Shown here in pieces: positions 1 through 5,360 of a stretch of 9,097 nt of DNA. Positions within the stretch are counted from its first letter, which is position 1; each line of letters begins with the position of its first letter. The position numbers were made by a program, and so were the translations under genes. The notes beneath the pieces were generated by a model. The model made no database searches and was not told the DNA's origin. It saw only the letters and a program-made list of their open reading frames with translations. This stretch comes from Polaromonas sp. (GTDB taxonomy: Bacteria; Pseudomonadota; Gammaproteobacteria; Burkholderiales; Burkholderiaceae_C), in assembly GCA_026786065.1 (NCBI GenBank), contig JAJAYS010000161.1:1-9097 (forward strand), given 5' to 3'.

Positions 1-163
1 GACCTCGACTCCGGCCTACCCTGGCGTGAACAACGGCATCAACTACGAAACCTACAGCCTGCAATTTGCGCCGATGAGCGGGGACGCCGTTCGCATCTAC
101 GGCGCACCGGGCGGCGCTGCTGCGTTTATCTCGGTGGCGGAGCTGCGGGTTTTCGGGCAGTAG
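1..163 (+). CDS. C-terminal end of a protein with a discoidin-like (F5/8 type C) carbohydrate-binding domain, partial
   Basis: Reading from base 2 gives 53 codons without interruption, ending at TAG 161-163; the start lies outside the window. The tail contains NYETYSLQF, then VRIYGAPGG, and closes with FISVAELRVFG. The pattern 'V-R-I-x-G-x-P-G-G ... F-I-S-V-x-E-L-R-V-F' is the usual last pair of beta strands of galactose-binding/F5-8 type C (discoidin-like) domains. Such domains bind sugars and sit at the end of secreted or surface glycoside hydrolases and adhesins. What the upstream part encodes cannot be seen. The gene is convergent with the response regulator at 194-970, with 30 bp between their stops. 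The domain family is fairly secure; the function of the whole protein is unknown. Confidence 0.7.
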   Translation, partial: TSTPAYPGVNNGINYETYSLQFAPMSGDAVRIYGAPGGAAAFISVAELRVFGQ

Positions 164-188
164 CCAGCGCTGCAAGCTGACGCCGGCT
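162..188. terminator. Weak hairpin between convergent stop codons
   Basis: AGCCAGCG (162-169) can pair with CGCCGGCT (181-188) with one mismatch, around an 11-base loop. It lies between the stops of two convergent genes, where a bidirectional terminator would sit. There is no T tract on either side, so intrinsic termination is only a guess. Confidence 0.2.
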
Positions 189-193
189 GCGCC

Positions 194-970
194 TTAAACC
201 CATCCACGCTGGGCTGCGGAAATTACCGCCTGGGCCCGGGTTTTGACCTGCAGCTTGCGGTAGATATTCTTCAGATGGGTGCTGACGGTCTGGGAGCTGA
301 TCATCAGCTTGCAGCCAATCTCGCCGCTGGTGTAGCCGCCGGCCACCATTTTGAGCACGCCCTTTTCACGATCAGACAGTACGGCCTTGGTGCCCTCTGC
401 GGGCAGGCTTTTCTCAACCGGCTGCTCTAGCCGCTGCAACAACCTGCGGGCCAGATTGGGCGTGATCGACGCGCCGCCGTTGACCACCTGCAACACCGCC
501 TGAGGGATGTTGCCAAACCAGGAGTTCTTGATCAGGTAGCCCGTCGCCCCCAGTTCAAAAGCGCGCAGCGCATGTTGCTCGTCTTCCATGTTGGAGATGA
601 CCACAGCCTCGGCCATCGGGCGCACCTGCTTCATGTAGGTGATCAGGTCGAAGCCGGTGCCGTCACCGAGCTTGAGATCAACCAGCATGACGTCGAACGC
701 GTAACGCTGGATGAGACGCTTGCCCTCTCGGACGCTGCCAGCTTGGGCGACCAGGTCGCAGCGCAAATCCTGGAGCAACTCGTAGGCCATGGTGTTGCGG
801 ATGTTTGCGTCGTCGTCTATCAGTACGACCTGAACCGGCCTGGACGCCTGCCCCGTCAGAAAGTCCGGCCATCGGGACGACGGCTCATCGGCCACGTCGC
901 GTGGCACCGGCCTTTGCATGACTGGCTGCGAGGATTCGCCATCGAAACTATTTGACACAAAGTTGCTCAT
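194..970 (-). CDS. NarL/FixJ-type response regulator (receiver domain plus LuxR-type helix-turn-helix)
   Basis: A 258-residue cytoplasmic two-component response regulator and transcription factor. The receiver domain covers about residues 46-163. The acidic pocket is in LIDDDAN (Asp52-54), the phosphate-accepting Asp98 in MLVDLKLGDG, the switch Ser126 in VVISN and the invariant Lys148 in YLIKNS. A LuxR/GerE-type DNA-binding domain follows at about 195-256 (LSDREKGVLKMVAGGYTSGEI, then QTVSTHLKNIYRKLQV). All residues needed for phosphorylation are present. The first 45 residues are an unusual polar, proline-rich extension; Met18 is a possible later start. Upstream of ATG (968-970) only a weak purine stretch (AGGGAATGGA) serves as ribosome binding site. 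No sensor kinase gene is in the window, so its signal and targets are unknown. A small reading frame (986-1189) ends 15 bp upstream and may be co-transcribed. Confidence 0.92.
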   Translation of the reverse strand: MSNFVSNSFDGESSQPVMQRPVPRDVADEPSSRWPDFLTGQASRPVQVVLIDDDANIRNTMAYELLQDLRCDLVAQAGSVREGKRLIQRYAFDVMLVDLKLGDGTGFDLITYMKQVRPMAEAVVISNMEDEQHALRAFELGATGYLIKNSWFGNIPQAVLQVVNGGASITPNLARRLLQRLEQPVEKSLPAEGTKAVLSDREKGVLKMVAGGYTSGEIGCKLMISSQTVSTHLKNIYRKLQVKTRAQAVISAAQRGWV

Positions 971-985
971 TTTTTTCCATTCCCT

Positions 986-1189
986 TCACTTGACCTGAAT
1001 CGACTGCATTTCAATTTGAAGCGGATTTAGCCACGTGTTATTTTTAACAATTTCCAACACCTCAAGCACTCGAATTTTTCTGTATTGTTCCCAATTTTTC
1101 TCACCTTTGATGTAAGACAGAACGCCGCTGACAAGCCAAAAAAGGTTTTTTACAGGTTCTTTAGAACTACTTTTAGTTTTTTTCGGCAC
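986..1189 (-). CDS. Hypothetical small protein in an AT-rich island, unknown function
   Basis: An open frame runs from a GTG at 1189 to TGA at 986-988 and gives 67 residues; a GTG at 1225 would give 79. I prefer the inner GTG because CTGGGGAAATA directly precedes it and resembles a ribosome binding site, while the outer GTG has none. There is no ATG start. The product is basic and lysine-rich at its N-terminus (PKKTKSSSKEPVK), with a short hydrophobic stretch (NLFWLVSGVLSYI) and a tryptophan- and isoleucine-rich tail. I do not recognise a family. The region has about 38% GC over 1021-1200, far below its surroundings. The stop is 15 bp before the response regulator start, which suggests translational or transcriptional linkage. 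It could be a genuine accessory gene, a remnant of acquired DNA, or just an open frame in regulatory DNA. Confidence 0.35.
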   Translation of the reverse strand: MPKKTKSSSKEPVKNLFWLVSGVLSYIKGEKNWEQYRKIRVLEVLEIVKNNTWLNPLQIEMQSIQVK

Positions 1190-1225
1190 TATTTCCCCAG
1201 GAATGGTGAATAGGTACCGGAACAC

Positions 1226-1407
1226 CCAAGTAGGCCATCATGTAAGCAGTTGTTTTTTGGGATACACGCCCTGCTGGAGGCACGAGTTGCGCTGGCCGAC
1301 CGTGGGCCCAAGGCCGCCCCCGAGACAGCCCGGCCGTAGGGGTGCCAGAGTGCGTCAGCAACGCAACGCCGCTGAGCATTGCCAGAGCCCCGAAAGGCCG
1401 CGCCTGT
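1226..1407. other. Intergenic stretch, no gene supported
   Basis: This lies between the small AT-rich frame and the first repeat copy. A 68-codon minus frame (1173-1379) overlaps it. Its first residues (MLSGVALLTHSG) look faintly signal-like, but the rest matches no family I know, and I see no ribosome binding site. The promoter of the response regulator should lie in or near this stretch, but I cannot pick -35 and -10 boxes with confidence. Confidence 0.4.
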
Positions 1408-1463
1408 CGCTATTATTTAAATACCTTATTACGCCCGTATTTGCTGGATTTCAAGCATTTTTG
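1408..1463 (+). repeat. Structured intergenic repeat, copy 1 (degenerate)
   Basis: First of three copies of one element. It starts cgctat at 1408 and reaches acgccc exactly 23 bases later (1431), as in the copies at 4484 and 9037. It shares cgcccgtatttg with copy 3. Both hairpins of the element are damaged here: GCTAT faces ATACC instead of ATAGC, and GCCC (1433-1436) faces GGAT instead of GGGC. Read on the minus strand it provides the last codons and the TAA stop (1429-1431) of the molybdenum hydroxylase remnant. Confidence 0.7.
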
Positions 1464-1740
1464 ATGCCGAACCAGCGCGCTCAAGCCGGGCCAGCACCTT
1501 GTCCAGCTTCATTGGGTAGTTGCGGAGCCGCACGCCACCGGCGTTGTAGATCGCGTTGGCCACCGCCGCACCGGCGCCACAAATGCCCAACTCGCCGACG
1601 CTCTTGATATTTAGCGGATTCGCCTCGTCATCGACCTTGGGCAAAAAGTGAATTTTGATGGCTGGAATGACGGCATGCGCCGGAACGTGGTGTGCGTCCA
1701 GATCGTGGTTGACGAATTTGCCGAAGCGCTTGTCCACCAC
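1429..1740 (-). pseudogene. Remnant of the molybdopterin-binding large subunit of a PaoC/YagR-type aldehyde oxidoreductase (C-terminus only)
   Basis: About 100 codons match the extreme C-terminus of xanthine dehydrogenase/aldehyde oxidase family large subunits. DKRFGKFVNHDL aligns with the family's 'D-x-R-x-G-R-x-x-N-x-D-L'; HHVPAHAVIPAIKIHFL with the 'YHVPV-A-DIP' segment. GELGICGAGAAVANAIYNAGG is the conserved C-terminal motif that carries the active-site glutamate, and LRNYPMKLDKVL is the closing helix. Intact subunits are over 700 residues, so more than 85% is missing, including nearly all molybdopterin contacts. There is no start of its own: the frame continues upstream into the [2Fe-2S] subunit remnant (1741-2096) through an apparent deletion junction near 1735-1750. 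The last dozen residues are encoded by an intergenic repeat and are not family sequence. It cannot be a working enzyme. Automatic callers may list it as a 112-codon gene starting at GTG 1767. Confidence 0.88.
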
Positions 1741-2096
1741 CGCGTCGCGCCTGCCGTTTATCAGCACGGTGCAGGCACTGCACTGGCCGTGGTCGCAGCC
1801 TTTTTTTAGGAGCCTTTGAGGCCAATGTCTTCGCGCAGCGCATCGAGAACCGAAGTTCGCCCATCAATGTTGAGCGGATACGCCTTGCCATTGACCTGCA
1901 ACTTAATGCGGACCATCACCGGCGGTCAGGCGGTCGCAGCAGGAGCGGCCATTAGGGCGACCGCCGCAGCAGGCTGGGCCGCGACCGGACCGGTCAGTTG
2001 CGGCGACGCCAGTGCGGCGGCACTCGCCTGGAAAACAGCGCGCCGACTGATGCCGCCGGAAATTCCCGCGGCTGCGCCCGGTTGGATTTGATGCAT
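1741..2096 (-). pseudogene. Remnant of a Tat-exported [2Fe-2S] small subunit of a PaoA/YagT-type aldehyde oxidoreductase
   Basis: Starting at ATG 2094-2096, the frame encodes a twin-arginine signal peptide (ISRRAVFQASAAALA) followed by an alanine-rich stretch. This leader is typical of PaoA/YagT, the iron-sulfur subunit of periplasmic aldehyde oxidoreductase. A TGA at 1926-1928 interrupts it. The same frame continues beyond the TGA with VRIKLQVNGKAYPLNI and TSVLDALREDIGLKGS, the plant-type ferredoxin fold. At 1801-1808 an A-rich run (TAAAAAAA on the minus strand) gives an in-frame TAA. The family's cysteine cluster resumes in another frame as KKGCDHGQCSACTVLINGRR. The usual C-G-x-C reads C-S-A-C here. 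After GRR the remaining two thirds of the subunit are absent and large-subunit sequence follows. Nonsense, frameshift and deletion together make this a clear pseudogene; an intact periplasmic molybdenum hydroxylase existed in an ancestor. Confidence 0.88.
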
Positions 2097-2510
2097 CGGC
2101 GGTCTTTTGGGGGTATCGCAGTGCAAGCTGGTGAGCAGGGGTGCATCGCGCGCGGTGCAGGCGAAAAGGATGGGGGCGCCATCAAGCAAAGCTTGCGAGG
2201 GAGTGGAAATGATCCGCAAGGCAGGGCGCTTTCAAGCGCAGGAACGGGTGGCCTGCCGGATGTAAGAAAAGACACCGAGCCCTTGACCACGACGCCGCCC
2301 CAGGCTTCGCATGGGACTACGTTCGCACGCGAATTCACCGCACCGCGTCAGGCAGGCTGCGCACAGAGGATGCCCCCTGATCCCTCAAATACCGGTCAAG
2401 CTGCAGGTCTGCCAAGACCCCCAAGTAAATCTGGATTTGAGGGTCAGCGGCTCCGGTTTGACCGGCACCGATTCACCACCACTTGGTTCACCACAGGAAA
2501 AGGATTTGCA
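2097..2510. other. 414-bp gene-free divergent region upstream of the DUF4331 gene
   Basis: This separates the minus-strand pseudogene from the plus-strand DUF4331 gene. The DUF4331 frame is open back to 1998, but the extension has no family character and crosses the pseudogene's leader, so I treat it as non-coding. The right half (2378-2465) holds interleaved inverted repeats, listed separately. A perfect GCGCTT-TC-AAGCGC palindrome sits at 2226-2239. Promoters for both directions probably lie here, but I cannot identify convincing boxes. Confidence 0.5.
2378..2465 (+). promoter_or_regulatory. Interleaved inverted repeats in the DUF4331 leader, possible alternative RNA folds
   Basis: Several perfect complementary pairs crowd into 88 bases. 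CCCTCAAAT (2382-2390) pairs with ATTTGAGGG (2435-2443). CCGGTCAA (2392-2399) pairs with TTGACCGG (2458-2465). Between the arms of the first pair is a small hairpin, GGTCT-GCCA-AGACC (2406-2419). The right arm of the second pair can also fold locally as CCGGT-TTG-ACCGG (2453-2465). The first two pairs interleave, so they form either a pseudoknot or competing stems. The block ends about 45 bases before the start codon. It could be an mRNA leader switch or a set of operator sites; the pairing is seen, the role is inferred. Confidence 0.4.
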
Positions 2511-4097
2511 ATGAAAAACCGTCTTACTTCCGGCCTGCAGCCGCGCCTGCAGCGCAGGCCGCTGGCCACCCTGATCGGCTCCCTCGGCCTCGGCCTCGGC
2601 GTGGCTCTGCTGGCTGTTCCGGCCAGCGCTTCGAGTCACCGCGAGGCCCCCTTCATCACCAGCTCACCCAAGGTCGATGGCACCGACTTCTACATGTTCC
2701 GAAGCTACGAAACCGGCCGGCAGGATTACGTGACCGTGCTGGCCAATTACCAGCCGTTTCAGGACCCGCAAGGCGGCCCGAACTTCTACATGTTCGACGA
2801 GAACGCCCTGTATGAGATTCACATCGACAAAAACGGCGACGCCGAAGATGACCTGACCTTTCAATTCCGTTTCAAAAATACCTCCAAAGGCGGCGCCTTG
2901 AACGTCGGTGGCAAGCAGGTAAAGATCCCGCTGATCAACAGCGGACCGATCTCCGGCGTCAACCCGGCCAGCCTGAATGTTCGCGAGACCTTCACCGTCG
3001 ATGTGCTGCGCGGCAAGCGCCGTGGAGAAACCTCTGAGCGCACCAAAGTCACCAACCGCCACGGCGGCGCGTCGGTGTTCGACAAACCGGCGGACAACAT
3101 CGGCGACAAGGTTTTTGGCAGCGCCACCGGCTACGCAACTTACGCGAACCAGCATGTTTACGACGTTGCGATTCCCGGCTGTGCCACGCCGGCCAAGGTC
3201 TTTGTCGGCCAACGCAAAGAGCCTTTTTATATTGCGGTGGGCAAGGCGTTCGATCTGTTTAACCTGAACCCCCTCGGCCCGGAAACCGGCGGCAACAACA
3301 ACGACCTGGAGTCGAAGAACGTCAGCACGCTGGCGATGGAACTGCCGATTTCGTGCGTGACCAACGGCAACGAGCCAGTGATCGGGGGCTACACGACCGC
3401 CAGCCTCCGCCAGGGGCGCCTGCTTGACGGCTCACCGTCCAGCGGCATGAACAAGAACCGGCGCCACGGCGGCTCCTGGACGCAGGTGTCGCGCCTGGGC
3501 ATGCCACTGGTCAACGAACTGATCATCGGCCTTGACGACAAGGACAAGTTCAACGCCTCCCGCCCGAAAAACGATCTGTCGAACTTCGCCGACTATGTGA
3601 CCAACCCGGTGCTGCCTGCGGTGATTCAGTCGCTGTTTCCATCCGCGCCCGCACCGACCAACTTTCCCCGTACCGACCTGGTGACGGTGTTCCTGAAAGG
3701 CATCGAGGGTGTGAACCAGCCGGCCAACGTTGTACCCGGCGAGATGCTGCGGCTCAACACCCGTACACTGGCCACCCCGGCTGGCAATCAGAACGCGCTG
3801 GGGGTAGCGGGTATGGACAGCGCAGGCTTCCCGAATGGGCGCCGGCCGGGCGACGACGTAGTCGATCTGTCGCTGCGCGTGTCGATGGGGGCGCTGTGCG
3901 TTTTGACCGGCGCTACCGACACGCTGAAGGTCGGCTGCAAGCCATCCGACGCACCTGCCGGCGGCGCCGCGCTGACCGACGGTGTGCGCAAGAGCGCGGC
4001 GAACTACTACGCCAATTTTCCATATTTGACGACGCCGATTCCAGGCAACTTCAATCCCCCTGCCGCACCCGGCACGGTTTACCCGCCGGCCCCGTAA
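2511..4097 (+). CDS. Exported DUF4331 family protein
   Basis: A 528-residue protein. ATG 2511 is chosen because an AGGAAAAGGA ribosome binding site (2495-2504) precedes it and a typical Sec signal peptide follows at once: a basic start, a hydrophobic core LIGSLGLGLGVALLAV, and likely cleavage after Ala-Ser-Ala (residue 40). The mature protein opens with SSHREAPFI and DGTDFYMFRS, hallmarks of DUF4331. Further family features are the acidic turn DKNGDAEDD (106-114, possibly metal-binding), VSRLGMPLVNELIIGLDDKDKFN (326-348), RRPGDDVVDLSLRV (444-457) and NFPYLTTPIPG (502-512). It has four cysteines in the mature chain (224, 282, 463, 476), which could form disulfides after export. The family's biochemical role is unknown; secretion and the acidic loop suggest an envelope or extracellular function. 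A small lipoprotein gene follows 18 bp downstream and is probably co-transcribed. Confidence 0.93.
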   Translation: MKNRLTSGLQPRLQRRPLATLIGSLGLGLGVALLAVPASASSHREAPFITSSPKVDGTDFYMFRSYETGRQDYVTVLANYQPFQDPQGGPNFYMFDENALYEIHIDKNGDAEDDLTFQFRFKNTSKGGALNVGGKQVKIPLINSGPISGVNPASLNVRETFTVDVLRGKRRGETSERTKVTNRHGGASVFDKPADNIGDKVFGSATGYATYANQHVYDVAIPGCATPAKVFVGQRKEPFYIAVGKAFDLFNLNPLGPETGGNNNDLESKNVSTLAMELPISCVTNGNEPVIGGYTTASLRQGRLLDGSPSSGMNKNRRHGGSWTQVSRLGMPLVNELIIGLDDKDKFNASRPKNDLSNFADYVTNPVLPAVIQSLFPSAPAPTNFPRTDLVTVFLKGIEGVNQPANVVPGEMLRLNTRTLATPAGNQNALGVAGMDSAGFPNGRRPGDDVVDLSLRVSMGALCVLTGATDTLKVGCKPSDAPAGGAALTDGVRKSAANYYANFPYLTTPIPGNFNPPAAPGTVYPPAP

Positions 4098-4115
4098 CGA
4101 CGAAAGGAACACACC

Positions 4116-4415
4116 ATGAAAAAATTAGTGAAGTGTGCCGCTGCCCTGCCGCTGGCTGCCCTGCTGGCGCTGGCCGGCTGCGGCGGCGGCGGCGGCAGTT
4201 CAGGCGACAACCCGTCCACTGCCAACAACCCAGGCACCGGCGGCCAGACTGCCGCCAGCAACGAAGTACCGGAGTCGGCGGGACTTAACAGCTCCGCTTT
4301 CATTGCCTTCCTCAAAACCATGATGAAGGACGAGGACGGCAATGAGCCGATGAAGATGCGCGAAGCCTGGGTCGCACCGGTCAATGACGTCGGCGACCCT
4401 GAACCGATGGGGTGA
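4116..4415 (+). CDS. Small lipoprotein of unknown function, partner of the DUF4331 gene
   Basis: 99 residues from ATG 4116, with a good ribosome binding site (AAAGGAA, 4103-4109). The signal peptide ends in a lipobox Leu-Ala-Gly-Cys with lipidated Cys22. A poly-glycine stretch and a flexible Asn/Thr/Gly/Ala-rich linker (about 28-47) follow. The only ordered-looking part is LNSSAFIAFLKTMM (57-70), an amphipathic helix, followed by an acidic tail in which an E-P-M motif occurs twice (GNEPM and DPEPM). Residue +2 after the lipid cysteine is Gly, so outer-membrane sorting is expected if the usual Lol rule holds. It starts 18 bp after the DUF4331 stop on the same strand, so the two are probably one operon. 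I do not know the function; the conserved pairing suggests it tethers or assists the exported DUF4331 protein. Confidence 0.8.
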   Translation: MKKLVKCAAALPLAALLALAGCGGGGGSSGDNPSTANNPGTGGQTAASNEVPESAGLNSSAFIAFLKTMMKDEDGNEPMKMREAWVAPVNDVGDPEPMG

Positions 4416-4425
4416 TGGCTCAGCT

Positions 4426-4449
4426 GCAGGCGTGGGCGTGCGCGCCTGC
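4426..4449 (+). terminator. GC-rich hairpin after the lipoprotein gene
   Basis: A nine-base stem (gcaggcgtg against cgcgcctgc, one G-T pair) with a six-base loop begins 11 bases after the lipoprotein stop. It is well placed to end the DUF4331-lipoprotein transcript. No T run follows, so it may act with Rho or as an mRNA 3' end stabiliser rather than as a classic intrinsic terminator. Confidence 0.4.
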
Positions 4450-4483
4450 GGTGCGGCCGGGTGGATGGGGGGAGGCATCCATT

Positions 4484-4534
4484 CGCTATCATTTAGATAG
4501 CTGCTAACGCCCAAAAAATAAGGGCCTTAGACTG
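4484..4534 (+). repeat. Structured intergenic repeat, copy 2
   Basis: Hairpin I is perfect: GCTATC (4485-4490), loop ATTTA, GATAGC (4496-4501). Hairpin II is GCCC (4509-4512), nine-base loop, GGGC (4522-4525). The distance from cgctat to acgccc is 23 bases, identical to copies 1 and 3. The loop of hairpin II differs from copy 3 while both arms are kept. It lies between convergent genes, downstream of the lipoprotein and the DsbG-like gene. Confidence 0.75.
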
Positions 4535-4700
4535 ATTGAACCCTCAAGTACCAAGTCAGGCCGGAGTCTGTGGGCAAGGCGCATCCTGAACCCCCGCCGC
4601 GCGTTCGTGGCGTGCGGGGCGTACAAAACGTGTGGGCTTGCAGCGCTTTAAGCGCGTGCGGCGAGTCAGGCAGGCCCGACCCGCCCGCGCCGCAAGCGGC
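4535..4700. other. Intergenic stretch between convergent genes, no gene seen
   Basis: GC-rich, with short palindromes: GCGCTTTAAGCGC at 4643-4655 and GCCGC-AA-GCGGC at 4689-4700, the latter directly after the DsbG-like stop. Either could contribute to termination of the minus-strand gene, but neither is followed by a T run. No open frame here has family character. Confidence 0.4.
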
Positions 4701-5282
4701 CTACAAACCCAGCAGGCCGTTCAACCCGGCGCTGGTCATCGACCCTTGATTGCTCACCAGCGCGCCGGTTTGCGAATGGGTCGAAACGATGGTCGGGACC
4801 GAAGTGAAACCGAAGCGGTTGAACAGCGCGGTGTTCTTCGTGACCGTGGCCTTGTGGGCATCGGTCGCATTGCCGGCCCCGATGCCGCCGCGTTTGGCCG
4901 TCATCGAAGCCTCGTGCTCATCCATCGCGGCCACCGGATCGGCGGCGGCCAGCAGGCTCGCGCCTTGGGCACTGCTGCTCGGGCCCATCAGGCCGACCGG
5001 GATCCAGACGAACTTGACTTTGGTGTTCAGCGGTTTGGCGTTGCGCCAGAGTTCGCTGCAGTGCGGGCACTGCGGATCGAAAAACACGTACACCGTACGC
5101 GCCGCCATCGTGGGGCCGACGCTGAAGCCGCCCGCCTCGCTGGCAATCGCAGCGGTGCTGACGGCGAGCGACTCGGAGCCTGCACCGGTCTTGCCGGCTT
5201 TGCCGGCGGTGCCGGGCGCGCCGTTGCAGCCAGCGAGCAGGGCCGAAGCCATTAGCGCGGCCGATAAAAAATGCTTCTTCAT
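4701..5282 (-). CDS. Lipid-anchored thioredoxin-fold protein, DsbG/DsbC-like
   Basis: 193 residues from ATG 5280-5282; a TTG six codons upstream is the only earlier start and would spoil the signal peptide. The leader MKKHFLSAALMASALLAGC ends in a lipobox with Cys19, so the protein should be a periplasm-facing lipoprotein. A Gly/Ala/Lys-rich linker runs to about residue 36. The thioredoxin fold starts with TVYVFFDPQCPHC, the redox pair Cys72-Pro-His-Cys75; the cis-proline loop is TSVPTIV (Pro163). FDPQCPHC and the C-terminal 'G-x-x-x-V-P-T-I-V' segment resemble the catalytic domain of DsbG/DsbC, enzymes that reduce or isomerise wrong disulfides in the periplasm. The separate N-terminal dimerisation domain of DsbC and DsbG is absent, so it may work as a monomer, more like a DsbA-type oxidase or a sulfenic-acid reductase. 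It is 78 bp downstream of the SDR gene and may be read from the same transcript. Only a weak ribosome binding site (GAGAG) is visible. Confidence 0.85.
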   Translation of the reverse strand: MKKHFLSAALMASALLAGCNGAPGTAGKAGKTGAGSESLAVSTAAIASEAGGFSVGPTMAARTVYVFFDPQCPHCSELWRNAKPLNTKVKFVWIPVGLMGPSSSAQGASLLAAADPVAAMDEHEASMTAKRGGIGAGNATDAHKATVTKNTALFNRFGFTSVPTIVSTHSQTGALVSNQGSMTSAGLNGLLGL

Positions 5283-5360
5283 GGTGTGACGATCTCTCAA
5301 AATTAAAAATGCAAATCCCAGGGCCAGCGATGCAACGCACTGCCCTGCCCCGGGCCTCTG

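Noticed and set aside
1203..1607. 134-codon plus-strand open frame across the repeat and the hydroxylase remnant
   Set aside because: It crosses three unrelated regions (AT-rich DNA, repeat, antisense of the remnant) and shows no domain.
1998..2510. N-terminal extension of the DUF4331 frame by 171 codons
   Set aside because: It has no family similarity, would bury the signal peptide, and overlaps the Tat leader of the opposite-strand pseudogene; ATG 2511 has a clear ribosome binding site.
2226..4655. Two similar palindromes, GCGCTT-TC-AAGCGC at 2226 and GCGCTTTAAGCGC at 4643, as a shared operator
   Set aside because: Short self-complementary GC-rich motifs occur by chance at this composition, and the flanks are unrelated; two copies are not enough to claim a site.
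4632..5255. 207-codon plus-strand open frame opposite the DsbG-like gene
   Set aside because: Low-complexity Arg/Ala/Gly composition and no motif; the minus-strand frame has lipobox, C-P-H-C and cis-proline.
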